Assembly: GCA_013361595.1 (NCBI GenBank)
Contig: JABFXT010000658.1
Location: 1 to 6,194, forward strand
Source: Nocardia sp.
GTDB lineage: Bacteria; Actinomycetota; Actinomycetes; Mycobacteriales; Mycobacteriaceae
DNA length: 6,194 nt
Direction: 5' to 3'
Shown: one piece after another, positions 1 to 6,194 of the stretch
Numbering within the stretch: the stretch's first letter is position 1
Layout: each line of letters opens with the position of its first letter
Made by a program: the position numbers and the translations under genes
The notes under the pieces: generated by a model
The model's input: only the letters and a program-made list of their open reading frames with translations
Database searches by the model: none
What the model was told of the DNA's origin: nothing

Positions 1-925
1 CGGGATGAGCGGGGAGTCGCACCTCGCTCAGCACGGCGAGTGCGTCGACGAGCTGCTGTTCGGTGTCCACGACCACCGCGCCGGCCTGCGCCAGCAGCGC
101 GCGGGTCGTCCGCCACGAGGTGGCCAGTGCGCCGGTGTGGGATCCGGCGAACGCCGTGACATCGCTGCGGCCGACGACGAGCGCGACAACGGGTTTCGTG
201 GTGGTCACCGCCCGGACCGCGGCGAGCAGGGCGGGTCCGTCGTCGACCGATTCCAGATGCAGCGCCACCGCCGAGATCGCCGGCTCGTCGCGGAGGTGAT
301 ACAGGACGTCGACCTCGGTGATATCGACCCGATTGCCCAGGCCCACACCCAGTCCGACGCCGACCGATTGTTCGGACAGCAGGAACGACAGCGCGTGGTT
401 CATCCCGCCGCTCGCGGCGACCACCGCGACCGGGCCGGGCCGGATGTGCGCCACGGTCGGCACGAAACTGACCGTGGCGGATCCGGGCCGGAAGAATCCG
501 GAGGTGTTCGGCCCGAGGATGCGGATACCGGTCTCCGCGGCGATCCGAGCCAGCTCCCGCTGTCGTGCCGCCCCTTCCCGCCCTGCCTCGGCGAATCCGC
601 CGGAACATATCAGCGCGGCACCGACACCGCATGCGGCGGCCTCGCTGATGGCGGCCGGGGTCGCGGCGGCCGGGATACAGAGCACGGCGAGGTCCACGGG
701 ACGGCCGTTGCTGCGGCACGCCTCCCGCAGGTTCGGTACGAACCCGTCGGCCTCGGTGGCGGGGTTCACGCCGAACACAGCCTGGATTCCACCGCCCCGG
801 CGCACGGCGGCGGTCATCGCGGTGCCGAGTTTGCCCGGAGTGACGGAGGCGCCGACGACGGCTACCAATTCCGGCCGGAAGAGCCGGTCCAGGCCACGGA
901 TCCCGGGTTCGGTGCGGGCCGTCAT
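1..925 (-). CDS. NDP-forming acyl-CoA synthetase (CoA-binding/ligase part), 3' end cut by window
   Basis: The first 308 residues are visible and the rest lies beyond the left edge. The family makes acyl-CoA from a carboxylic acid, CoA and ATP (ADP + Pi released) through an acyl-phosphate and a phosphohistidine. Seen: an N-terminal Rossmann-type CoA-binding domain (about 1-130) opening with RPELVAVVGAS (residues 17-27) and containing GVNP (52-55), then GPNTSGF (138-144), then a succinyl-CoA-synthetase-like ligase domain with GNRVDITEVD (197-206) and SHTGALA (262-268). His263 in that last motif matches the expected phosphohistidine, at the usual depth in the chain. Several usual positions differ: ASGGMNHAL where relatives have SQSGALG, and VVGRSD where relatives have a Lys-containing KSGRTE. 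The ATG overlaps the upstream stop as ATGA and has a strong GAGGGAGG seven bases before it. The ATP-grasp (beta) half, if fused, is outside the window. Acid substrate unknown; its place after a CoA-thioester hydroxylase suggests an aromatic acid (inference). Confidence 0.88.
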   Translation of the reverse strand, partial: MTARTEPGIRGLDRLFRPELVAVVGASVTPGKLGTAMTAAVRRGGGIQAVFGVNPATEADGFVPNLREACRSNGRPVDLAVLCIPAAATPAAISEAAACGVGAALICSGGFAEAGREGAARQRELARIAAETGIRILGPNTSGFFRPGSATVSFVPTVAHIRPGPVAVVAASGGMNHALSFLLSEQSVGVGLGVGLGNRVDITEVDVLYHLRDEPAISAVALHLESVDDGPALLAAVRAVTTTKPVVALVVGRSDVTAFAGSHTGALATSWRTTRALLAQAGAVVVDTEQQLVDALAVLSEVRLPAHP

Positions 926-2616
926 CGGGTCGCCTCCCTCGCGGAACCGTCGGGCCCGCTGTCCGGCTCGAAGAGCACGGCGTCCGCCCGGCCCGCCAGC
1001 ACCAGGGTCGCCGCACAGTCGCGTTCGCCCACCGCGCGCCGTTCGCGCACCGAATCGAGCCGGTCCGCGACGACCACGGGAATTCCGCGGCGCAGCCGCA
1101 GATGTTCCGCGCACAGCACCCGGGACAGGGCGGTGCCGCTGTGCACGACGACGGCCGAGGGCCCCCGATCCGCCACCGCGTCCACCTCGGCCAGCTCGCT
1201 CGCGCGCAGCGAGCTGCCCGTGAGCTCCGGTGCCGCGAACAGCCGCGGAGTCCCGGGTGGTGCGGTATCGGTGGCGACGAGAGTGGTCCTGCCGTCGCCG
1301 AATTCCAGTGCGCGAGCCGTGCGGGTGATCGGCCGGAGCAGCCGCGTTGTGACCAGTCGGTCACCGATCCGCAGCGGCGTGTCCAGTGGGGGCGCGCCGT
1401 GTTCGGCGAGCCAGGATTTCTCGACGGCGGCGACGAACGCGGGATCGCGCAACCGCACTTTCTCCGCCGAGATCGCCCGGCTGAAGAAATGGAACGCGAA
1501 TTGCCAAGGTGCGAGCGTCCGGTGGTATTCGCCGAAATGATCCCACCAGGACAGGCTCGGCACCGACGACCGGTGGATCCTGTCCACCTGCGGCTGCCGG
1601 ATCCGCTGGAACCGGTCCAGGGCCGCCGGGATGTCCCCCGGAGATTCCGCTAGCGACCCGGCCAGCGCGGCGGCGTCCTCCATGGACATTTTCGTGCCCG
1701 AACCCACCGAGAAATGCGCGGTGTGCACGGCGTCACCGAGCAATACGACCGGCGTGCCGGCCGTACCGGTCGCAGACCAGCGCTCGGTGCGGCGGGTGCG
1801 GAAGTTCGCCCACCGCGAGTTGTTGGCGACCAGCGGATGCCCGTCGATCTCGGCGGCGAAGAGTCGCTCCAGATAACGCTGGGTGCGGTCGTCGGACGGG
1901 CCCGGTGGCTGGGAGGTGTCGAAATCGTCCAGCCCGGCGCGGCGCCGGGTTTCCTCGTCGGTTTCGACGATGAAGGTGCTCAGACCACTGCCGATGGGGT
2001 AGGCGTGTACCGCGAAATTGCCGTGCTCGGACTCCTTGTGCAGGAAAGTGAGCCCGTCGAATGGGAACGTCGTACCGAACCAGATGAACGCGACCGCCGA
2101 GTCGGTGACGGTATGACCGAGGAGGGCGCCGAAACGGCCTCGGGTGGCGGAATTCGCGCCGTCGGCGGCCACGATCAGGTCGTAGTCGCCGGTCCGGTCC
2201 AGATCGTCCACCTCGACGGCGGTTTCGTAGTGGACGCCCACCCCGAGTTCGGTGGCGCGACGACGAAGCGCCTCCAGGAGAGTCCGGCGATGGATGGCGG
2301 CCATCCCGTTACCCGCGGCGGACAGCACCGTGCCCTTCGACCGGACGCTGATGGTGTCCCAGTGCCGCCCGTCGGCGGCCAGCGCGTCGCGTAGTACCGG
2401 GTCGACGGTGTCGATGGTGTCCAGCGTCGCGTCGGAGAAGACGACGCCGAATCCGAAGACATCCGAGGCCCGGTTGCGTTCGAAGACATCGATCCGGGCG
2501 CCGGGCACCGCCCGCGCGAGCGCGATCGCGGTGAACAGCCCACCCGGTCCGCCACCCACGCACGCCACGCGAAGCGGCTGCCGGTCCGCCCGAGGCTCAG
2601 CCCGCATCGGTGCCAC
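922..2616 (-). CDS. FAD-dependent aromatic (CoA-thioester) monooxygenase, salicylyl-CoA 5-hydroxylase-like
   Basis: 564 residues from a GTG start. Residues 16-395 form a class A flavoprotein monooxygenase: FAD-binding GGGPGG (21-26) ending in a ribose-binding acidic strand (VFERN, 44-48), the FGFGVVFSDATL segment (54-65) characteristic of the salicylyl-CoA 5-hydroxylase / 2-aminobenzoyl-CoA monooxygenase group, the ADG motif (151-153), IWFGTTFPFDGLTF (178-191), and LLGDAVHTAHFSVGSGTK (292-309) carrying the second FAD-binding GD. These enzymes use NAD(P)H and O2 to hydroxylate an aromatic ring held as a CoA thioester, in the cytoplasm. Bifunctional relatives continue into a full old-yellow-enzyme domain; here only about 150 residues follow (408-555), with faint similarity to that domain's two ends. 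The start overlaps the upstream gene by 20 nt; GAGG lies six bases before the GTG, and an ATG three codons later is an alternative. The ATGA junction with the acyl-CoA synthetase supports a CoA-thioester substrate. Family is firm, substrate inferred. Confidence 0.88.
   Translation of the reverse strand: MAPMRAEPRADRQPLRVACVGGGPGGLFTAIALARAVPGARIDVFERNRASDVFGFGVVFSDATLDTIDTVDPVLRDALAADGRHWDTISVRSKGTVLSAAGNGMAAIHRRTLLEALRRRATELGVGVHYETAVEVDDLDRTGDYDLIVAADGANSATRGRFGALLGHTVTDSAVAFIWFGTTFPFDGLTFLHKESEHGNFAVHAYPIGSGLSTFIVETDEETRRRAGLDDFDTSQPPGPSDDRTQRYLERLFAAEIDGHPLVANNSRWANFRTRRTERWSATGTAGTPVVLLGDAVHTAHFSVGSGTKMSMEDAAALAGSLAESPGDIPAALDRFQRIRQPQVDRIHRSSVPSLSWWDHFGEYHRTLAPWQFAFHFFSRAISAEKVRLRDPAFVAAVEKSWLAEHGAPPLDTPLRIGDRLVTTRLLRPITRTARALEFGDGRTTLVATDTAPPGTPRLFAAPELTGSSLRASELAEVDAVADRGPSAVVVHSGTALSRVLCAEHLRLRRGIPVVVADRLDSVRERRAVGERDCAATLVLAGRADAVLFEPDSGPDGSAREATR
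933..940 (-). promoter_or_regulatory. Ribosome binding site for the acyl-CoA synthetase
   Basis: GAGGGAGG read on the minus strand, seven bases before the ATG at 925-923. It lies inside the last codons of the preceding monooxygenase. With the ATGA stop/start overlap it points to translational coupling of the two genes and fixes the start. Confidence 0.75.
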
Positions 2617-4375
2617 CCGCCGCCTCGGTCCGGCCGAGGATCTCGGCGATCACCGAGTGCAGTGCCGCCACGGGATCCTGCCGGGAATCGGCCGCCCGCC
2701 AGGCCACCATATGGTCCGGCCGGACCAGGATCGCGCCGTCCTCGTCCACGTCGGCAAGGGCCCGGAAGTCGCCGTAGCTGTCCTCGTAGTCGCAGCCGCG
2801 CCCGATGGTGCGCACCCGGATCGGCAGCCCGAACCGGGCCTCCACCGCCGCGGCGGCCTCCCGCCAGACCTCGCCGCCGATACCGGTGAGCAGGGTGAAT
2901 TCGCCCTTGCCGCACAGGTCGAAGGTGGACACCCGGCGTTGATCCCGGGTGAGCCAGACATGCGGGAGATGGCGGCCCGGCCGGGTGCTCGCGAAGTAGT
3001 ACCGTTCCTCGTCGCGCGGGGCGGGTATCTCCGGACTGCCGTCGGCGACCACCGCGGCCGACCGGTAGTGCTGGTTCATTTCCACACCGTGGGTGTTGAA
3101 ACACATGATCGTATCGGCGATCGCGGCATCGAAAGCGCGGCGCTGCTCGGCCGACTCGGGCGAGCGCAACTGCTCCAGCGCCTTGCCCATGGTCTCCGCG
3201 TCCGGTGAGGGCGGTAGTTGCAGGGCCATGAACAGCGGCGGCATCAACTCGTTGCTCGCGGTGGCGCGGCGCACGATCTGCTCGGCCACCGGAAGCCGCT
3301 CGTCCCGGTAGGTTTCCAGCAGTGCGGGCGTGGCCCGATCGCGCAGGACCAGCGCGAGTTTCCAGCACAGGTTGTAGCTGTCCTGGATTGAGGTGTTGGA
3401 GCCGAGACCGTTCATCGGGGAGTGCCGGTGCACCGCGTCGCCGACGCAGAAGACCCGGCCCGACATGTTCTCGGTCGCGTACATCGAGTTCACGGCCCAG
3501 GTCGACATGGATTCGATCTCGACCGCGACGCTGTCGTCGCCGATGAGCTGATGGGCGATACCGATACCGAGTTCCTCGGTCAGTTCGATCGGGCCCGCGG
3601 CGGGGTCGTAGCCCCAGACCGCGACCCATCGGTCCCACGGCCGCACCATCCGTAGCACACCGATGCCGTTGCCGCCGTGCCCGACCCCGGGCTGCATGAA
3701 CCAGTACATATCGCCGGGGCGATGTTGCACGAAGTCGCTCAGGTCGGCGCGGAACACGATATTGATCGAGGTATCCGCCCCCGCCTCGCCGACGAGCGGC
3801 AGGCCCAGCTGTTCGGCGACGATCGAACGGCCGCCGTCCGCGCCGATCAGGTACCGCGCCCGGATCTCGTATTCGGCGCCGGTCACCCGGTCGCGGACGG
3901 TGGCGGTGACTCCGTCGTCGTCCTGGGTGAAGTGGAGCAGTTCGCTGTTGAACCGCACCTGCGATCCCCGGCTCGCCGCGGCGTTGACCAGTACCGGCTC
4001 GAGCTGGTCCTGCGGGAAATCACAGACCGAACAGGGGCTGGCCAGGTCGTGTTCGGCCCGGAAATGCGGATGGGTGTACCAGGTCCGCAACCTTCCCAGT
4101 TCGGCCCCGGCGAGGCTGGTGGCGTACACATGCTCGCCCATCAGATGCTGGGGGGTGGCCCGGCGCAGCACTTCGTGTTCCAGCCCGAGGTCGCGGAAGA
4201 CCTCGACGGCACGCTGATTGGTGATGTGGGCGCGCGGGGTGTTCGCCACCCCACCGTGTTTGTTCAGCAGGACGGTGCGGATCCCATAGGTGGACAGCAG
4301 CGCCGCGGCGGCCGAACCGGACGGGCCGGCACCCACGATCAGTACTTCGGTTTCGACGACATTGTCAGTGTTCAT
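2597..4375 (-). CDS. FAD-dependent phenol hydroxylase, TfdB/HbpA family
   Basis: 592 residues, the usual length for 2,4-dichlorophenol 6-monooxygenase (TfdB) and 2-hydroxybiphenyl 3-monooxygenase (HbpA), which hydroxylate a phenol ortho to its OH using NAD(P)H and O2. Seen: FAD-binding GAGPSG (15-20), the family block NTPRAHITNQRA (45-56), LMGEHVYATSLAG (78-90), LASPCSVCDFPQ (111-122), the DG motif GADGGRS (178-184), VRPWDRW (244-250), and the second FAD motif FCVGDAVHRHSPMNGLGSN (309-327) with Gly312-Asp313. A C-terminal thioredoxin-fold-like domain (about 440-560) holds LPHVWLTRDQRR and FDLCGKGEFTLLTG. All expected motifs are intact. The ATG at 4375 has GGAAGA ten bases upstream; an in-frame start at 4450 would add 25 non-conserved residues overlapping the hydrolase gene and is not used here. 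It follows the hydrolase by 34 nt. It probably converts a substituted phenol to the catechol cleaved by the dioxygenase of this operon. TfdB and HbpA function cannot be separated by eye. Confidence 0.92.
   Translation of the reverse strand: MNTDNVVETEVLIVGAGPSGSAAAALLSTYGIRTVLLNKHGGVANTPRAHITNQRAVEVFRDLGLEHEVLRRATPQHLMGEHVYATSLAGAELGRLRTWYTHPHFRAEHDLASPCSVCDFPQDQLEPVLVNAAASRGSQVRFNSELLHFTQDDDGVTATVRDRVTGAEYEIRARYLIGADGGRSIVAEQLGLPLVGEAGADTSINIVFRADLSDFVQHRPGDMYWFMQPGVGHGGNGIGVLRMVRPWDRWVAVWGYDPAAGPIELTEELGIGIAHQLIGDDSVAVEIESMSTWAVNSMYATENMSGRVFCVGDAVHRHSPMNGLGSNTSIQDSYNLCWKLALVLRDRATPALLETYRDERLPVAEQIVRRATASNELMPPLFMALQLPPSPDAETMGKALEQLRSPESAEQRRAFDAAIADTIMCFNTHGVEMNQHYRSAAVVADGSPEIPAPRDEERYYFASTRPGRHLPHVWLTRDQRRVSTFDLCGKGEFTLLTGIGGEVWREAAAAVEARFGLPIRVRTIGRGCDYEDSYGDFRALADVDEDGAILVRPDHMVAWRAADSRQDPVAALHSVIAEILGRTEAAGGTDAG
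2623..2626 (-). promoter_or_regulatory. Probable ribosome binding site for the GTG start at 2616
   Basis: GAGG on the minus strand, six bases before the GTG at 2616-2614 and inside the 3' end of the phenol hydroxylase gene. The ATG at 2607-2605 would have only the weaker GGTGG close by. This favours the GTG, though the three extra residues lie before any conserved domain, so the choice has little effect on the protein. Confidence 0.4.
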
Positions 4376-4385
4376 GGCTCGGTTT

Positions 4386-4391
4386 TCTTCC
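4386..4391 (-). promoter_or_regulatory. Ribosome binding site deciding the phenol hydroxylase start
   Basis: GGAAGA on the minus strand within the 34-nt gap (4376-4409), ten bases before the ATG at 4375. It supports this start, which lies seven codons before the first conserved beta strand, over the longer in-frame one at 4450. Confidence 0.6.
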
Positions 4392-4409
4392 GGGGGAACG
4401 AGATCCGGC

Positions 4410-5252
4410 TCAGCGGGCTTCGGTGAGGAACTGGCGCAGCAACGCCACATAGCGGGTCTGCTGTTCGATCTGGACCCAGTGCCCGCAGTGGTCGAAGATG
4501 TGCAACTGCGCGTTGGGCAGGTGCTGCTGCAGGTAGATGCTGGATTCCGGGAGGACGAAACGGTCCTGGAGACCGTGCACGACCAGGAAGGGGTGGTGCA
4601 TCCGGCGCAGGGCGGCCGGTGGTACGGCCATCTGGGAGGGCGGTGACGAGAACGCGCTGCGGAAGGACCGCCGCACTTCGGGACGCAGGAGGTCGCGGTG
4701 GCGTTGCGCGACGATCTCGGAGAAGGAATCGCCGAGGATCTTCTCGTCGTGGACGAACCACCGCATCAGCGCCTCGAACGCCTCCAGCGAGGGATCGTCG
4801 TAGAAGGTCACCATGCGGATCACTTCCGGTGTCGGCGTCGAAGCGCCCCCGGCGCTGCCCATGAGCGAGACCCGGTCGAAGCGCTCGGGCGCCGTCATCA
4901 CCAGATGCATGGCGACCGAGCCGCCCATGGAATTGCCGACCAGGTGGGCTTTTTCGATACCGAGTTCGTCCATGACCGCCAGCACCTGCCGGACGCGCAT
5001 CCGGATCCAGGCGGTCAGGCTGCCCGGCAGTTCCTCCGGATGATCGGTCGCGCCGTACCCCACCAGATCCGGCGCGATCACCCGATAGTCGCCGGCCAGC
5101 AGCGGAATGAAACTGCCCCAGTTGGTGCGCGCGGTGGCGCCGGGACCGCCACCGTGCAGCAGGATCACGGCGGGCGCGTCCGGTGCACCGGAGTCGAGCA
5201 CCTGGCTCGAATAGCCGTCGGTGGCTACGGTCTTCTCGCTGATCACGGACAT
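4410..5252 (-). CDS. Meta-cleavage product (C-C bond) hydrolase, alpha/beta hydrolase
   Basis: 280 residues, typical of BphD/TodF/DmpD/HsaD-type hydrolases, which split the yellow vinylogous diketo acid made by extradiol ring cleavage into 2-hydroxypenta-2,4-dienoate (or a homologue) and a carboxylic acid. Seen: the oxyanion-region HGGGPGA (33-39), diagnostic of this family; the nucleophile elbow GNSMGG with Ser108 (106-111); VVHGLQDRFV with Asp230; and CGHWVQIE with His258, followed by Trp259 as in BphD. The lid region (about 140-210) contains YDDPSLEAFEALMRWFVHD (151-169). There is no signal peptide, so it acts in the cytoplasm. It sits 22 nt after the dioxygenase stop, with GAGGAG eleven bases before its ATG. 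Hydrolases of this kind act on ring-fission ketones from 3-substituted catechols, so they hint at the substrate class. An ester hydrolase or simple 2-hydroxymuconic semialdehyde hydrolase role remains possible. Confidence 0.9.
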   Translation of the reverse strand: MSVISEKTVATDGYSSQVLDSGAPDAPAVILLHGGGPGATARTNWGSFIPLLAGDYRVIAPDLVGYGATDHPEELPGSLTAWIRMRVRQVLAVMDELGIEKAHLVGNSMGGSVAMHLVMTAPERFDRVSLMGSAGGASTPTPEVIRMVTFYDDPSLEAFEALMRWFVHDEKILGDSFSEIVAQRHRDLLRPEVRRSFRSAFSSPPSQMAVPPAALRRMHHPFLVVHGLQDRFVLPESSIYLQQHLPNAQLHIFDHCGHWVQIEQQTRYVALLRQFLTEAR

Positions 5253-5263
5253 GAGAATCGGTA

Positions 5264-5269
5264 CTCCTC
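5264..5269 (-). promoter_or_regulatory. Ribosome binding site for the hydrolase
   Basis: GAGGAG on the minus strand, in the 22-nt gap after the dioxygenase stop and eleven bases before the ATG at 5252-5250. The spacing is slightly long, but this is the only purine-rich match there and it supports the chosen start. Confidence 0.6.
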
Positions 5270-5274
5270 GCGGG

Positions 5275-6194
5275 TCAGGCTTCGGTGGTGGTGTTCATGA
5301 CGTGGTTGTCGGCATGCGGTACGTAGTCCGTCGGGCCCCACATGGTCAGCGCGGTGGCGATCTCGTCGCTGGTCCACTCGATCGGCTCCCAATCCGGGTC
5401 GAGGATCAGATAGCTGTTGCTGAACAGTTCGACCCGGTGACCACTGCCGGGATCGCGGACGTACAGGAAGAAGGCCTGACTCACGCCGTGTTTGCCGGGG
5501 CCCTGGTCCGGGGTGATCCCGTGTTCGGCCAGGATGTCCGCGGCGCGCAGCAGATCCTGGGCGTTGTCCAGCCAGTAGGCCACGTGATGCATGCGAGCCG
5601 GGGTCGGAGCGTGCGGGTCTGCCATGACCGCGATGTCGTGCACCAGCGGGGTCACGCTCATCCAGCCGCCGATCACCTGGTCGGGCCCGGCGGTGACGTA
5701 TTCACGCAGCTTGAACCCGAGCTTGTCGGCCAGCCACCCGTGCACTCCGCGGGGTTCGTGCGAGGTCCACAGGTTCACGTGGTCGATCCGCCGCGGTGCG
5801 ATCCCGCGGTTCCAGGAGCGGTAGACCTGGTTCTTCAGCACCGACCGCTCACCTTCGGGCGCGAGCGGTTTCTCGACATCGAAATACATCGAGAAGCGGT
5901 GGCCGGTCGGCATGCGGAAACGAATGGCGTCGCCGATCCCCGGCTGGGTACCGTCCGGCTCCCGGACGGTCTCCACGCCGGACGCGGCGAATAATTTCTC
6001 GAATTCGGCGACATCCTCCGGTCGTTTCACGCGCCAGCCGACGTGATCCATATACGCGCGGTCGCCGGGCCGCAACACGAGACTGTGATGTTCGAATTCC
6101 ATATTCGCTCGCAGGTAATACGCTCCACCGGATTCCTCGGTGATCTCCAGGCCGAGTACTTCGTGGAAGAACCAGAGCGATTTGTCGATATCCG
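5275..6194 (-). CDS. Type I extradiol dioxygenase (catechol 2,3-dioxygenase-like), 5' end cut by window
   Basis: 305 residues are visible. The frame stays open to the right edge: residues before the internal Met (codon 6102-6100), such as SLWFFHEVLGLEI, are typical VOC-fold sequence, so that Met is not the start and only a short N-terminus is missing. The protein is a two-domain vicinal-oxygen-chelate enzyme that opens catechol rings beside the hydroxyls using Fe(II) and O2. In visible numbering, the C-terminal domain holds the likely metal ligands His138 (RIDHVNLW), His202 or His203 (MHHVAYW) and Glu255 (HRVELFS), plus the active-site His185 (VHDIAV), His235 (KHGVSQ) and Tyr244 (FFLYVRDP). 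Their spacing matches catechol 2,3-dioxygenase, so the enzyme looks active. The tail after the last ligand is about 50 residues and includes DPDWEPIEW (265-273) and a C-terminal MNTTTEA. It is the first gene of the operon visible here, 22 nt before the hydrolase. Substrate is probably a 3-substituted catechol, inferred from its neighbours. Confidence 0.93.
   Translation of the reverse strand, partial: DIDKSLWFFHEVLGLEITEESGGAYYLRANMEFEHHSLVLRPGDRAYMDHVGWRVKRPEDVAEFEKLFAASGVETVREPDGTQPGIGDAIRFRMPTGHRFSMYFDVEKPLAPEGERSVLKNQVYRSWNRGIAPRRIDHVNLWTSHEPRGVHGWLADKLGFKLREYVTAGPDQVIGGWMSVTPLVHDIAVMADPHAPTPARMHHVAYWLDNAQDLLRAADILAEHGITPDQGPGKHGVSQAFFLYVRDPGSGHRVELFSNSYLILDPDWEPIEWTSDEIATALTMWGPTDYVPHADNHVMNTTTEA

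Noticed and set aside
5..1540. A 511-residue plus-strand open frame antisense to the acyl-CoA synthetase and the monooxygenase
   Set aside because: Its translation is low-complexity, rich in Arg/Gly/Ser/Asp with no recognisable domain, and it crosses a gene junction. Long antisense frames are common in GC-rich DNA; the minus-strand reading carries clear family motifs.
2175..3638. A 487-residue minus-strand open frame spanning parts of two flavoprotein genes
   Set aside because: It is in the wrong frame for both genes and Arg/Gly/Pro-rich, while the two true frames show intact FAD motifs throughout. No sign of a frameshift joining them.
4376..4409. Possible terminator or internal promoter in the largest intergenic gap
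   Set aside because: Only 34 nt, with no stable hairpin plus T-tract and no convincing -35/-10 pair; it is accounted for by the ribosome binding site.
3677..4426. A 249-residue plus-strand open frame antisense to the phenol hydroxylase
   Set aside because: It mirrors the codon pattern of a well-supported gene and shows no domain of its own or convincing independent start.
4376..4450. Upstream in-frame start extending the phenol hydroxylase by 25 residues
   Set aside because: The extra residues overlap the end of the hydrolase gene, are not conserved in type, and the ATG at 4375 has its own GGAAGA at good spacing.
5221..5994. A 257-residue plus-strand open frame antisense to the dioxygenase
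   Set aside because: The minus-strand reading holds all metal ligands and active-site residues of an extradiol dioxygenase; the plus-strand reading has no recognisable motif.
6100..6102. ATG as the start of the dioxygenase
   Set aside because: The frame stays open upstream to the window edge and encodes typical N-terminal VOC-domain sequence, so the true start lies outside the window.

Overview
The window is a GC-rich piece of chromosome, fully coding on the minus strand. Base composition, the GTG/ATG start mix, short overlapping gene junctions and protein style fit a high-GC actinomycete (Mycobacteriales such as Nocardia or Rhodococcus are my best guess; this is inference, and no rRNA or marker gene is present). 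No mobile elements, tRNAs, CRISPR arrays or large intergenic gaps were seen. Neither the operon promoter nor its terminator lies inside the window.

Layout in transcription order, right to left: (1) a type I extradiol (catechol 2,3-dioxygenase-like) ring-cleavage dioxygenase, 5275-6194, whose N-terminus runs off the right edge; (2) an alpha/beta hydrolase of the meta-cleavage-product hydrolase family, 4410-5252; (3) a FAD-dependent phenol hydroxylase of the 2,4-dichlorophenol 6-monooxygenase (TfdB) / 2-hydroxybiphenyl 3-monooxygenase (HbpA) type, 2597-4375; (4) a second FAD monooxygenase resembling the flavoprotein part of salicylyl-CoA 5-hydroxylase / 2-aminobenzoyl-CoA monooxygenase, 922-2616; (5) the start of an NDP-forming acyl-CoA synthetase, 1-925, running off the left edge. 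Gaps between genes are 22 nt, 34 nt, a 20-nt overlap and a 4-nt ATGA overlap, so this is almost certainly one operon.

The genes make a coherent aromatic-degradation module. Genes 1-3 form the hydroxylase / ring-cleavage dioxygenase / C-C hydrolase triad known from 2-hydroxybiphenyl catabolism: a 2-substituted phenol is hydroxylated to a 3-substituted catechol, the ring is opened next to the substituent, and the product is hydrolysed to 2-hydroxypenta-2,4-dienoate plus a carboxylic acid. Genes 4-5 could then convert that acid to a CoA thioester and hydroxylate it. If the acid is salicylate, this would link a meta-cleavage upper pathway to the salicylyl-CoA/gentisyl-CoA route. The true substrate cannot be read from sequence. 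The oddest protein is gene 4: after its flavin domain it carries about 150 residues that look like a collapsed remnant of the old-yellow-enzyme domain found in its bifunctional relatives.
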